64,000 nt of DNA from an uncultured Rhodospirillaceae bacterium (GCA_937927415.1 CALBDS010000059.1:1-64000); one strand, 5' to 3'. Positions 52,826 to 61,163 are shown, counted from the stretch's first letter. A program made the numbers and translations. Notes: generated by a model not told the origin, from the letters alone.

Positions 52826-53302
52826 TCACTGGAACAGGCGTTTGCGCTGGATCGTCATATGCACCAGCATCAGGGCCACGAACACCGCCCCGGCCCCGGC
52901 GTGCAGGCGCTTGCCCATCCCCAGGGCGGCCAGGGTGGCGGCCATGCTGCCCATCATGCCGATCTTGGCGACGCGGTTCAGGGTGCGGGTCGCCGTCTGG
53001 CCGGCGGCGGCCTTGGCGTTGCCGGATGGGGGCGATGGGGCAGCCGGTGGCGGAGCGATGTTCAGCACATCGGCGGCAGCGGCGGCGACCTGCGCTTCGA
53101 CTGTACCGCGCGCGGTGCGGGCCGGGTCGTACAGAATCAGCAGGCTGCCGGCGGTGGTGCTGCTGTCCGCCACCCGCAGCCCGTCCAGGGCGGCGAGGCG
53201 GTCCGCGAGGTCCCGATTGCGGGCCGGTTGGCGCAACAGGGGATGGCGCAGACGAATCCGCCCCGGCAGAGCCGAAACGATGGGAGTGACCGATCCTGTC
53301 AT
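52826..53302 (-). CDS. HMA_2-like domain protein with membrane tail, first gene of the metal-ATPase operon
   Basis: A 158-aa protein. Its N-terminus IVSALPGRIRLRHPLLRQ is the third copy of the PGRVRLR-type domain, with LRVADSSTTAGSLLILYDP as the next strand pair. A Pro/Ala linker leads to a hydrophobic pair of helices (IGMMGSMAATLAALGMG; AGAVFVALMLVHMTIQ) with a basic end. The ATG at 53302 is 44 bases after the Fur-like box. It probably anchors the complex. Confidence 0.72.
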   Translation of the reverse strand: MTGSVTPIVSALPGRIRLRHPLLRQPARNRDLADRLAALDGLRVADSSTTAGSLLILYDPARTARGTVEAQVAAAAADVLNIAPPPAAPSPPSGNAKAAAGQTATRTLNRVAKIGMMGSMAATLAALGMGKRLHAGAGAVFVALMLVHMTIQRKRLFQ

Positions 53303-53345
53303 GATGCCCCCAAGGAACGCCGTCCGGTTGCGGTGACGGACGATA

Positions 53346-53367
53346 ATGCAAATGAGTCTCAATACCT
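53346..53367 (-). promoter_or_regulatory. Fur-family-like box upstream of the metal-ATPase operon
   Basis: ATGCAAATGAGTCTCAATAC contains the TGAG-T-CTCA core and flanks (GATAATGCAAATGAG) of Fur-type operators. It lies 44-65 bases before the first gene, where a repressor would block the promoter. It argues for iron- or manganese-dependent expression, with Fur, Mur and Irr not distinguished. Confidence 0.55.
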
Positions 53368-53498
53368 TGAGCCATGCTAGCCCACTCCCCCTGTGGGGTC
53401 AAATGCCACGTTGCCGCTGTGGCGGCAGGGGCGGCGGTAGGAGAAACCTATCGCAGCAGTTGGAAGTAACGATTGGACGTCCTGTCCGACCAGCGACA

Positions 53499-53515
53499 AT
53501 GATCGGTGCGATCAT
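53499..53515. promoter_or_regulatory. Inverted repeat upstream of katA
   Basis: ATGATCG-GTG-CGATCAT, a perfect 7-3-7 palindrome 21 bases before the katA ATG. It may be a regulator site or a 5'-leader hairpin; it does not match an OxyR site clearly. Confidence 0.4.
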
Positions 53516-53535
53516 GCTGGAAAAGAGAGGAAGCC

Positions 53536-54966
53536 ATGACCACCATCACGACGACGTTCGGAATTCCTGTTGTTGATAACCAGAACTCGCTGACCGCTGG
53601 TCCGCGTGGCCCGGTGCTGATGCAGGATTTTCACCTGATTGAAAAGCTGGCCCACTTCAACCGGGAACGAATTCCCGAACGTGTTGTCCATGCCAAGGGG
53701 GCCGGTGCTTACGGCGTCTTCCGCGTCACGCGCGACGTGACGGCCTATACCAAGGCGGCTTTCCTGTCCGCGGTCGGCAAGGAAACCGAGGTCTTCGTGC
53801 GCTTTTCCACCGTCGGCGGCGAAAAAGGTTCCGCCGATGCCGAACGCGACCCCCGTGGCTTTGCCGTCAAGTTCTACACCGAGGAGGGGAATTACGATCT
53901 GGTCGGCAACAACACGCCCGTGTTCTTCCTGCGCGACCCGCTGAAATTCCCCGACTTCATCCACACGCAAAAGCGCAACCCGGCCACCAATCTGAAGGAT
54001 CCCACCGCCATGTGGGATTTCTTCTCGCTGTCGCCGGAAACCATGCACCAGTTGACCATCCTGTTCAGCGACCGCGGGACGCCGCGCAGCTACCGCCACA
54101 TGGACGGGTTTTCCAGCCATACCTTTTCCTGGATCAACGCGGCCGGTGAACGGTTCTGGGTGAAGTACCATTTCAAGACCCGCCAGGGGATCGAGAACTT
54201 CACCGCCGAACAGGCGGTGCGCATGGCCGGCATCGACCCCGACCATGCCACCCGCGACCTGTTCGCCAGCATCGCCGACGGCAACGCTCCATCCTGGCGG
54301 GTGGCGGTGCAGATCATGCCGGAGGCCGACGCCGACACCTATCGCATCAACCCCTTCGACCTGACCAAGGTGTGGCCGCACGCGGATTACCCGCTGATCG
54401 ACATCGGCGAGATGATCCTGAACCGCAACCCGGACAATTACTTTGCCGAGGTGGAGCAGTCCGCCTTCAGCCCGGCCAGCGTGGTGCCGGGGGTGTCCTT
54501 CAGCCCCGACAAGATGCTGCAGGGGCGCCTGTTCGCCTACGCCGACGCCCACCGCTACCGTCTGGGCGGCAATTACGGGCTGTTGCCGGTCAACCGGCCT
54601 CACGGCTGCCCGGTTCACAACCACCAGCGCGACGGGGCCATGCGCTTCGACGGCAACGGCGGCGGGGCGCCCAATTATGAACCCAACAGCTTCGGCGGTC
54701 CGGCCCAGGCGCCGGCGTCCCAGGGGGAACCGCCGCTGCGCATCAGCGGTGACGCCGCCCGCTACGACCACCGCCAGGGGAATGATGATTATTCCCAGGC
54801 CGGCGCCCTGTTCCGCCTGATCGGGGCAGAGGCGCAGGACCGGCTGATGGACGTCATCGCCGGGTCGCTGCGCAAGGCGCCGGCGGCGATCCAGGAACGG
54901 CAGATGGGGCACTTCTTCGCCGCCGATCCGGCCTATGGCGATGGGGTCGCCCACCGGCTGCGCTGA
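53536..54966 (+). CDS. katA: Monofunctional heme catalase (KatA-like, small-subunit clade)
   Basis: A 476-aa catalase that converts H2O2 to water and oxygen. The active-site His is in RERIPERVVHAKGAGAYG and the Asn in NNTPVFFLRDP. The proximal heme Tyr is in RLFAYADAHRYRLG. There is no C-terminal flavodoxin domain, so it is the short clade 3 type. The ATG at 53536 has GAGAGGAA upstream. A long hairpin follows the stop. It is divergent from the metal-ATPase operon. Confidence 0.96.
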   Translation: MTTITTTFGIPVVDNQNSLTAGPRGPVLMQDFHLIEKLAHFNRERIPERVVHAKGAGAYGVFRVTRDVTAYTKAAFLSAVGKETEVFVRFSTVGGEKGSADAERDPRGFAVKFYTEEGNYDLVGNNTPVFFLRDPLKFPDFIHTQKRNPATNLKDPTAMWDFFSLSPETMHQLTILFSDRGTPRSYRHMDGFSSHTFSWINAAGERFWVKYHFKTRQGIENFTAEQAVRMAGIDPDHATRDLFASIADGNAPSWRVAVQIMPEADADTYRINPFDLTKVWPHADYPLIDIGEMILNRNPDNYFAEVEQSAFSPASVVPGVSFSPDKMLQGRLFAYADAHRYRLGGNYGLLPVNRPHGCPVHNHQRDGAMRFDGNGGGAPNYEPNSFGGPAQAPASQGEPPLRISGDAARYDHRQGNDDYSQAGALFRLIGAEAQDRLMDVIAGSLRKAPAAIQERQMGHFFAADPAYGDGVAHRLR

Positions 54967-54986
54967 AGCGGCGGCACCGGCCGGCT

Positions 54987-55053
54987 GACGGGGAGGGAGG
55001 GGGCGTGGCGTGCCCCCTCCCTTCCCGTCGGCGCTTTCGCATGATGTTTTTTT
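54987..55053 (+). terminator. Hairpin terminator of katA
   Basis: Two 18-base arms (54987-55004 and 55012-55029) pair with one mismatch and a 7-base loop. A run of seven T follows at 55047-55053, slightly farther from the stem than usual. Confidence 0.65.
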
Positions 55054-55147
55054 GACGGCGCGTCTGGTGGTGCAAACACCTCTTGACCCGTTCCGGGGCC
55101 AGGAGTAGATGGGGCGCAGTATTGACGCAAGATCGGCTCTCGTTCTT

Positions 55148-55165
55148 TGAATGAGAATGATTGCA
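55148..55165. promoter_or_regulatory. Fur-like box
   Basis: TGAATGAGAATGATTGCA is close to the classic Fur-type pattern (AATGAGAATGATT). It is about 360 bases upstream of the CDF transporter gene, with a small possible ORF between. Together with the box at 53346 it suggests metal control of this locus. Confidence 0.5.
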
Positions 55166-55384
55166 GCCGAAAAGGCAAGACATGGAAGCCTCCAGTCCTC
55201 GACCACGATAAGAACAGGTGGCAATGCCGGCTTTTGTCTAACCTGGCGTATGGGGCACCCAGTCCGGTGTTTTTGCCGGATCATCACAGACGGATGATGG
55301 TGTATTTGTTTTTCGGCTTCCGAATTTTCATCGTCCGTTTCGTGCCGCTGGCTGCCCACATCCACGCGCTGGTGAAGGAGGCGC

Positions 55385-55495
55385 ATGGCCAGCGGGTGTC
55401 CGGCGCCCGCGTACGGACCGGGCTGGGCACGCTATGCCGAGTTGTTCACCTATGACGATGAAAGCGAAACCTTTGCGTTCGGGGACGCGGCGTAA
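55385..55495 (+). CDS. Possible 36-aa ORF before the CDF gene
   Basis: ATG to TAA encodes 36 aa, beginning MASGCPAPAYGPGW and ending with acidic ELFTYDDESETFAFGDAA. AGGAGG ends only three bases before the ATG, a strong but tight ribosome site. It ends 27 bases before the CDF start. No family is known to me. It could be a leader peptide or chance. Confidence 0.3.
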   Translation: MASGCPAPAYGPGWARYAELFTYDDESETFAFGDAA

Positions 55496-55522
55496 GGCGC
55501 TGCGGTGGGGAGTGTGTGTGCG

Positions 55523-56959
55523 ATGAGCAGTGAAAAGGAAACGGTGGCCTTGGGGTCGATCGTGGCCAGCGGCGCCATGACGGTGGGGAAGTTCGGCGTC
55601 GGTCTGTCCACCGGCAGCCTGGGCCTGATGTCGGAAGGGTTGCACAGCCTGCTGGATCTGGGGGCGACGGTGCTGACCTATTTCGCCGTGCGCGTCAGCG
55701 ACAAGCCCGCCGACGCCAACCATCCCTATGGTCACGGCAAGGTGGAAAGCGTGGCGGCCCTGATCGAAACCGGCCTGCTGTTCCTGACCAGCGCGTGGAT
55801 CATCTATGAAGCGGCCCACCGCCTGCTGGGCGGCCCGGTGGAGGTGGAGGCCACCGTGTGGTCGGTGGCCGTCATTCTGGCGTCGATCGCCATTGACGCC
55901 TACCGCGCGCGGGAACTGGCGCGGGTGGCCCGGGAAACCCGCAGCCAGGCGCTGGAGGCCGACGCGCTGCACTTCTCCTCCGACATCCTCAGTTCGTCGG
56001 TGGTGCTGGTGGGGCTGGTTCTGGTGTGGCTGGGCTATCCCAAGGGGGATGCCCTGGCCGCCATCGGGGTGTCGGTCTTCGTCTGCCATGCCGGTTATCG
56101 GCTGGGGCGCCGGACCATCGACACGCTGATCGACGCCGCCCCGGCGGGTGCCATGGAACGGGTGGAAGCCATCGCCGCAACCCTGCCGGGCATTGCCGGG
56201 GTTCAGCGGGTGCGGGTGCGCCCGGCGGGCAGCGTGCTGTTCGTCGATCTGGATCTGATGGTGGGCCGCACCCTGCCGGCGGAAGCGGTGCAGGCGTTGC
56301 GGGCACAGGCCATCGCCGCCATTCGTGCCGAGATGCCCGAAGCCGAGGTGTCGGCGGTGATGCACCCGCTGGCGCTGGACGATGAAACGGTGATGGACCG
56401 GGTGATGGTGCGGGCGGCCATGCTGGGGCTGGCCGTCCATCACGTCACGGTCCAGCGGGTCAACGGCCGCCTGTCCATCGGCTTCGATCTGGAGGTGGAC
56501 GGGCGCTTGCCGGTGCACGAGGCGCATGACCTGTCCTCAATGCTGGAAGCCTCCATCCGCGAGGAACTGGGCCACGATGTCGAGGTGGAAAGCCACATCG
56601 AGCCGTTGCAGGACAGCGGCCTGAACGGCGTGGATGTGGAAGCGGACCTGTGGCGCGCCATCGGCAGCCGGCTGGCCGATGCCGTCGCCGCCGGCACCGG
56701 CCCGTTGCGCGATGTGCACAATCTGCGGGTCCGCCGCAGTGCCGCGGGGCTGGTGGTGTCCTTCCACAGCCATGTGGACCCGGTGGAAACCGTGGTGGCG
56801 GTCCACGATGCCATCGACGCGCTGGAACGCGACCTCCGCACCCGCTGGCCGGAGATCATCCGGGTGGTCGGCCACGCCGAACCGGCCCACGCTGAACTGG
56901 CCCACGATGGCCAGCCGGCCGCTCACGCACCGGCGGCGGTGTCGCCAAAGGCGTTGTAA
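55523..56959 (+). CDS. CDF-family cation efflux transporter with long C-terminal region
   Basis: A 478-aa cation diffusion facilitator. About six membrane helices hold the metal site HSLLD (H41, D45) in TM2 and HFSSD (H150, D154) in TM5, with NHPYGHGKVE after TM2. The usual C-terminal ferredoxin-like domain (about 205-285) is followed by a further 190 residues. These look like repeated copies of it (HHVTVQRVNGRLSIGFDLEV...; HNLRVRRSAAGLVVSFHSHV...). Most CDF proteins are about 300 aa, so this is an extended subtype. Zn, Fe or Mn export is possible. The ATG at 55523 has GGGGAG upstream. The 3' end overlaps the next gene tail-to-tail by 37 bases. Confidence 0.88.
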   Translation: MSSEKETVALGSIVASGAMTVGKFGVGLSTGSLGLMSEGLHSLLDLGATVLTYFAVRVSDKPADANHPYGHGKVESVAALIETGLLFLTSAWIIYEAAHRLLGGPVEVEATVWSVAVILASIAIDAYRARELARVARETRSQALEADALHFSSDILSSSVVLVGLVLVWLGYPKGDALAAIGVSVFVCHAGYRLGRRTIDTLIDAAPAGAMERVEAIAATLPGIAGVQRVRVRPAGSVLFVDLDLMVGRTLPAEAVQALRAQAIAAIRAEMPEAEVSAVMHPLALDDETVMDRVMVRAAMLGLAVHHVTVQRVNGRLSIGFDLEVDGRLPVHEAHDLSSMLEASIREELGHDVEVESHIEPLQDSGLNGVDVEADLWRAIGSRLADAVAAGTGPLRDVHNLRVRRSAAGLVVSFHSHVDPVETVVAVHDAIDALERDLRTRWPEIIRVVGHAEPAHAELAHDGQPAAHAPAAVSPKAL

Positions 56960-57753
56960 AGCCGTTCCAGCAGAGCGATCTGGCGGTCCCGGTGCGGCAC
57001 CTGCCACGACTGGTCATAGCGGCGGGCCTCCTTGGCGCCGGCCAGGACATCGGCGGTGATGGCCTGATAGTCGGCGTCGGGCGGGATATAGGCCGACCCG
57101 CCGGTGATGGCCCCGGCCGTCAGGGGCAGGAAGCTGCCGGTCAGGATCATCAGGTCCGACCCGCTCAGGTCTTTGGTGGCGGCTTTCCAGGCCTCTCTGA
57201 CGCTTTTGGGGGCGTCGGAGGGGGGGAACTGCCAGGTCTTGGCAAGGCCCACCATGTTGAAGCCGTCGTGGTCCACATCCTCGGCCCGGTTGGGCGGCAG
57301 GATCAGGTTCTGCGCCCCTTCATCGGTCAGGCCGTCCGGGTTGATGGGATCGGCCAGGGAATGGATGGTCTGCAGGGTTTGCAGTTCCGAAGCCGACAGG
57401 GATTTGAGGAACGCCTTGGGGTCGGCCATGGCGTTGCCGGCGGATGCCTTTTCCAGCAGGGCCAGATAGGGGCCGGATTGGGAGTCCACGGCCTGCCGAC
57501 GGTCGGCGAAGACGTTCCGCTCATAGCCGGTGCGCCATTCCTGATAATCGGCGGTCAGGCCGGACAGGCTGTAGCGTTTGCCCCCCAGCGTGGTCAGGGT
57601 GGCCGGCGGCTGGGCCGGGGTGGCTGTCTCATTTTGCCCGGCGGCAGAAAGTGCCGCCTCGAACGCCGCCGCTGTGCCGGTCTTGCCGCTGTCCCGGCCA
57701 GTCGGGGCGGTTCGGGTGGAAAAAACGGATGGGGCGGAGATGGAGGTCGTCAT
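56923..57753 (-). CDS. Unknown 276-aa protein with EF-hand-like loop
   Basis: I do not recognise this protein. It begins MTTSISAPSVFSTRTAP with a Ser/Thr/Ala-rich, probably disordered N-terminus. It then has LTTLGGKRYSLSGLTADYQEWRTGYE and a DVDHDGFNMVG segment that resembles a calcium-binding DxDxDG loop. No signal peptide or membrane segment is seen. The ATG at 57753 has GGAGG ahead; codons upstream to 57795 also stay open. It is a single gene, overlapping the CDF gene at its 3' end. Confidence 0.7.
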   Translation of the reverse strand: MTTSISAPSVFSTRTAPTGRDSGKTGTAAAFEAALSAAGQNETATPAQPPATLTTLGGKRYSLSGLTADYQEWRTGYERNVFADRRQAVDSQSGPYLALLEKASAGNAMADPKAFLKSLSASELQTLQTIHSLADPINPDGLTDEGAQNLILPPNRAEDVDHDGFNMVGLAKTWQFPPSDAPKSVREAWKAATKDLSGSDLMILTGSFLPLTAGAITGGSAYIPPDADYQAITADVLAGAKEARRYDQSWQVPHRDRQIALLERLYNAFGDTAAGA

Positions 57754-57816
57754 GTCGTTCCCGCAGATCGATAAGAGCGCATGACGCAACTGCAAATTTC
57801 AAGCCACCAGTAAATG

Positions 57817-58209
57817 TCACCCCAGGGCCGCCAGCCCCTCGGCGGCGATCAGGCAATCCTCGTCCTCACGGGCGCCGGAGACGCCAAGCGCGCCGATCAC
57901 CGTGCCGTCCACCATCACCGGCACGCCCCCGCCGATGGGAATGAAGCCGGACCGGCCGTTCAGCCCTTCCAGCACATGGGGGCGGTCGGCGATCCGGTCC
58001 TTCCACACCGCGGTCGGGATGCCGAAACCGGCGGCGGTCCTGGCCTTGTCGGTGGAAATCTCCACCCCGTGGAAGGGGGCGCCGTTCATGCGCAGCAGCG
58101 CCTTCGGGTGGCCGCCGGCGTCCACGGCCACGGCGGTGATGCGCAGCCCCATGGCGCGCGCCTTGGCGACGGCGGCCAGCACGGCGGTCAATGCCTGTTC
58201 ATCGGTCAT
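57817..58209 (-). CDS. GlcG/HbpS-like protein (DUF336 family)
   Basis: A 130-aa protein of the GlcG/HbpS fold. AVAVDAGGHPKALLRMNGAP, STDKARTAAGFG, PIGGGVPVMVDGTVIGALGVSGA and DEDCLIAAEGLAAL are all typical. Members accompany glycolate, diol and aromatic catabolic genes, and some bind heme. The start at 58209 is preferred over an upstream extension. It follows the LysR gene by 25 bases on the same strand, so the two may be co-transcribed. Confidence 0.85.
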   Translation of the reverse strand: MTDEQALTAVLAAVAKARAMGLRITAVAVDAGGHPKALLRMNGAPFHGVEISTDKARTAAGFGIPTAVWKDRIADRPHVLEGLNGRSGFIPIGGGVPVMVDGTVIGALGVSGAREDEDCLIAAEGLAALG

Positions 58210-58234
58210 GTCTGTTGGTCCTGTCTGTGGCGGA

Positions 58235-59500
58235 TCAAGGGAGTGGTGATGGGGTCCCGCCGGGAGGGTCGCGGGCGTAAAGCCGGATGCCGTCAAGGAT
58301 CGAGTGGGCGATGGGCGGCAGCAACGCCCCGTCGCGCAGGGTCAGCCCGATCTGCCGGGTGGTCCGGCCCAGCGGCACCGGCAGTTCGGTGATGACCCCG
58401 CTTTCGATCTCCACCCGCAACTGCCGCGGCGATATGGCGGTCAGCATGTCGCTGCTGCACAGCAATTGCCGGACGATGGCGAGATCCCCGGTTTCCACCG
58501 AAGCCTCGGGCGGCGTCAGCCCCAACTCGGCGAAGGAATCGTCGATCAGCCGCCGCCCCGGCGCGTCGGCCCGCGGCAGGATCCATTGTTCGTTCAGCAC
58601 CTCGTCCAGGCGGATCTGCCCATGACCGGCCAGGGGATGGCCGGCGCGGGCGATGATGCCGATGCGGTCGCACAGCAGCTTTTCGGTGATGAGGCCGCGA
58701 CACATGGCCTCGGGCCGCAGGGCGCCGAAGATCATGTCGATGTCCCCGGTGCGCAGCCGCGACACCAGCACGTCGTACGGCGCTTCCACCGTCCGCACCC
58801 GGATCTTGGGAAAGCGTTTCAGGGTGTGGGCGATGGCGGTGGGCAGGATATAGGTGCGGCCCAGCGGCAGGGCGCCGATGATGACCGTCCCCTGCTGCGT
58901 GCCGGCGATGGCCGAGATGTCGGCTTCCATATGGCGCAGTTCGGCGAAGATGCGCTTGCCCGCCGCCACCAGCTTGTCAGCGGTGTCGGTCGCCACCATG
59001 CCCTGGATCATGCGATGGAACAGCGGCTGGCCGATGGCGCTTTCGATGCGCGACAGCGACATGCTGGCGCCGGCCTGCGACATGCCCAGCTTTTCCGCCG
59101 CCGCCGACAGGTGTCGCAGTTCCGACAGCTGTTCGAGAAGCTGGAGCTTCCGGCCGCTGAACATCAGGTTGAACACCACGTTGCGGGAAATCGCCCCCAG
59201 CGCCTTGGACCGGCACAGATCGTCCGCCGTCTGTTCCGCCTGATCGCGGATGCGCATGGCGCGGCGCATCACCGCTTCGCCATAGGCGTTCATCAGCATG
59301 CCCCGCGGCTTGCGTTCGAACAGGGCGGTGCCCAGCGCCTTTTCCAATTCGCGGATCGACCGGGTGATGGCCGACGACGCCTTGAAGATGTCGTCGGACG
59401 ACCGGGCGATGCTGCCGGTGCTGGCGACCGACAGAAAGGCGCGCAGATGGGCCAGCCCCAGTTCCGGATTGATGGTGGTGTGTGTGTCTGCCATGCCCAT
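58235..59500 (-). CDS. LysR-family regulator with two N-terminal HTH domains
   Basis: A protein of about 421 aa, longer than the usual 300. Two LysR-type helix-turn-helix segments are visible. The first is at about 12-75 (LAHLRAFLSVASTGSIARSSDDIFKASSAITRSIRELEKALG). The second is at about 115-180 (LEQLSELRHLSAAAEKLGMSQAGASMSLSRIESAIGQPLFHR). A normal effector-binding domain follows. Start could be 59500 or 59494; neither has a strong ribosome site. It is divergent from ligJ and likely controls it together with the GlcG-like gene. The inducer is unknown; a protocatechuate-pathway intermediate is plausible. Confidence 0.85.
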   Translation of the reverse strand: MGMADTHTTINPELGLAHLRAFLSVASTGSIARSSDDIFKASSAITRSIRELEKALGTALFERKPRGMLMNAYGEAVMRRAMRIRDQAEQTADDLCRSKALGAISRNVVFNLMFSGRKLQLLEQLSELRHLSAAAEKLGMSQAGASMSLSRIESAIGQPLFHRMIQGMVATDTADKLVAAGKRIFAELRHMEADISAIAGTQQGTVIIGALPLGRTYILPTAIAHTLKRFPKIRVRTVEAPYDVLVSRLRTGDIDMIFGALRPEAMCRGLITEKLLCDRIGIIARAGHPLAGHGQIRLDEVLNEQWILPRADAPGRRLIDDSFAELGLTPPEASVETGDLAIVRQLLCSSDMLTAISPRQLRVEIESGVITELPVPLGRTTRQIGLTLRDGALLPPIAHSILDGIRLYARDPPGGTPSPLP

Positions 59501-60129
59501 GGGGAAAGCCCGTGCCGTGCGGGGATGCGCGGTGCCGGCCCACTGTACGGCAGCCGGTGGGGCGAAGGAACCATCCATCACATAATCAGAACGATGGTTC
59601 ACGAATGGGCAATGCCGCCGGACACGGCTTTTCCCGTATAGTCTCCGTGGTATCCGGTGTGCCGCGGGCACGCGGCGGCGGTGCCGGCTCCATTCGAAAA
59701 ATGAGATGCAGCATCACAGGAACGGCGGACCGTTCCGGGTGCTGCGGCGCCTTTCGGGCGGTTGCCGGCGGGCGGGGCTTTCCCCTCCGGGTCTTTTTGC
59801 GTCCCTGACTGATGAGCATTCTCCAACCTGGGCCGGGAGCGGTTGCGCTCCCGGCCCAATTTTTTGATTCCATCACATTTTTCGCCGGATTTCGCACACG
59901 GAGCACCATCGGCTCCGTGATGTACCCGCATCGCAGGCGACGGAAAACACAAGGTTTCAGGCGGAACAGAGGCTCGATCACGCTATTTTCTTGCAATGCA
60001 GCATAACAAAATCCGAACGTATCTTCACCAACCGGCAACGAAGGTCCCCCGCTTCAACCCTTATAGTCGCCGTCAGGCGCGGCAACCACGACAGGCACGC
60101 CGGGACGGATAAGGGAAGGGGAGCGACAG
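59501..60129. other. Long divergent intergenic region between the LysR gene and ligJ
   Basis: These 629 bases contain no convincing gene. There is a plus-strand Rho-independent terminator at 59829-59866 that no annotated plus-strand gene needs. A TATAGT at about 59637-59642 could be a -10. The part from 59870 to 60120 is less GC-rich and should hold the ligJ promoter; a LysR site (T-N11-A) is likely but was not fixed with confidence. Confidence 0.45.
59829..59866 (+). terminator. Orphan Rho-independent terminator
   Basis: A 13-bp perfect stem (TGGGCCGGGAGCG / CGCTCCCGGCCCA, 4-base loop) followed directly by ATTTTTTG. It points along the plus strand with no upstream plus-strand gene, so it may end a short RNA starting near 59650, or it may insulate ligJ. 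Confidence 0.7.
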
Positions 60130-61158
60130 ATGATTATCGACATCCACGGGCATTACACCACGGCGCCCAAGGCTCTGGAGGAATGGCGCAACCGCCAGAT
60201 CGCCGCGCTGAAGGATCCGTCCCAGACTCCCAGCCCGTCGGAATTGCGCATCAGCGACGATGACCTGCGCGAAAGCATCGAGCTGAACCAGCTTGCCAAG
60301 ATGCAGGAACGCGGGTCGGACCTGACGGTGTTCTCGCCGCGCGCCAGCTTCATGGCCCATCACGTCGGCACCTTTGAAACCAGCTCGACCTGGGCGGCCA
60401 TCTGCAACGAGCTGTGCCATCGGGTGGCGCAGCTTTTCCCCGACAATTTCATCGGTGCGGCCATGCTGCCGCAGTCGCCGGGGGTGGATCCCAAGACCTG
60501 CGTGCCCGAAATCGAAAAGTGCGTGAAGGAATACGGCTTCGTCGCCATCAACCTGAACCCCGATCCGTCGGGCGGGCACTGGACCTCTCCGCCGCTGTCG
60601 GACCGCCATTGGTATCCCATTTATGAAGCCATGGTGGAATATGAACTGCCGGCGATGATCCACGTGTCCACCTCGTGCAACGCCTGCTTCCACACGACCG
60701 GCGCCCATTACCTGAACGCCGACACCACCGCGTTCATGCAGTGCCTGACCTCGGACCTGTTCAAGGATTTCCCCACCTTGAAGTTCGTCATCCCCCACGG
60801 GGGCGGGGCGGTGCCCTATCATTGGGGCCGGTTCCGCGGTCTGGCGCAGGAACTGAAGAAGCCGCTGCTGACCGAGCATCTGCTCAACAACATCTTCTTC
60901 GATACCTGCGTCTATCATCAGCCGGGCATCGATCTGCTGACCCGCGTCATCCCGGTGGACAACATCCTGTTCGCGTCGGAAATGATCGGGGCGGTGCGCG
61001 GCATCGATCCCGAAACCGGCTATTACTACGACGATACCAAGCGTTACATCGAAGCGACCCTCAACCTGACGGACGAGGAGCGTTACAAGGTGTACGAAGG
61101 CAACGCCCGCCGCGTCTATCCGCGCCTGGACCGGGCGCTGAAGGCCCGCGGGAAGTAA
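60130..61158 (+). CDS. ligJ: LigJ, 4-oxalomesaconate hydratase
   Basis: A 342-aa amidohydrolase-superfamily enzyme that hydrates 4-oxalomesaconate in the protocatechuate 4,5-cleavage (or gallate) pathway. It shows the LigJ landmarks: zinc ligands H6 and H8 (DIHGHY), MIHVSTSCN, IPHGGGAVPYHWGRFRG, FDTCVYHQPGIDLL and the FASEMIGAVRGIDP Glu ligand. It matches the Sphingobium LigJ pattern closely from memory. RBS GGGGAGCG precedes the ATG. Other lig genes are not in the window, apart from a class II aldolase at the right edge that may belong to the route. Confidence 0.92.
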   Translation: MIIDIHGHYTTAPKALEEWRNRQIAALKDPSQTPSPSELRISDDDLRESIELNQLAKMQERGSDLTVFSPRASFMAHHVGTFETSSTWAAICNELCHRVAQLFPDNFIGAAMLPQSPGVDPKTCVPEIEKCVKEYGFVAINLNPDPSGGHWTSPPLSDRHWYPIYEAMVEYELPAMIHVSTSCNACFHTTGAHYLNADTTAFMQCLTSDLFKDFPTLKFVIPHGGGAVPYHWGRFRGLAQELKKPLLTEHLLNNIFFDTCVYHQPGIDLLTRVIPVDNILFASEMIGAVRGIDPETGYYYDDTKRYIEATLNLTDEERYKVYEGNARRVYPRLDRALKARGK

Positions 61159-61163
61159 TCGCT

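Larger units (their letters stand above)
54967..55384. other. Intergenic region after katA: terminator and Fur-like box
   Basis: The first part holds the katA terminator (54987-55053). A Fur-like box lies at 55148-55165. The rest has short open frames with no ribosome binding site or recognisable protein; they look random. I see no repeat or RNA gene of known type. Confidence 0.4.

Noticed and set aside
55147..55455. A 102-codon plus-strand frame after katA
   Set aside because: It begins with TTG inside the Fur-like box, has no ribosome site and no protein-like pattern.
49312..56959. Magnetosome-type gene island because of the CDF transporter and small membrane proteins
   Set aside because: No mamK, mamA, mamE, mms or other magnetosome-specific genes are seen; the CDF and ATPase genes fit ordinary metal homeostasis.
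59586..60038. A 150-codon minus-strand frame in the ligJ upstream region
   Set aside because: It runs across the orphan terminator stem, has no family resemblance and is rich in Arg/Pro from GC-rich non-coding DNA.
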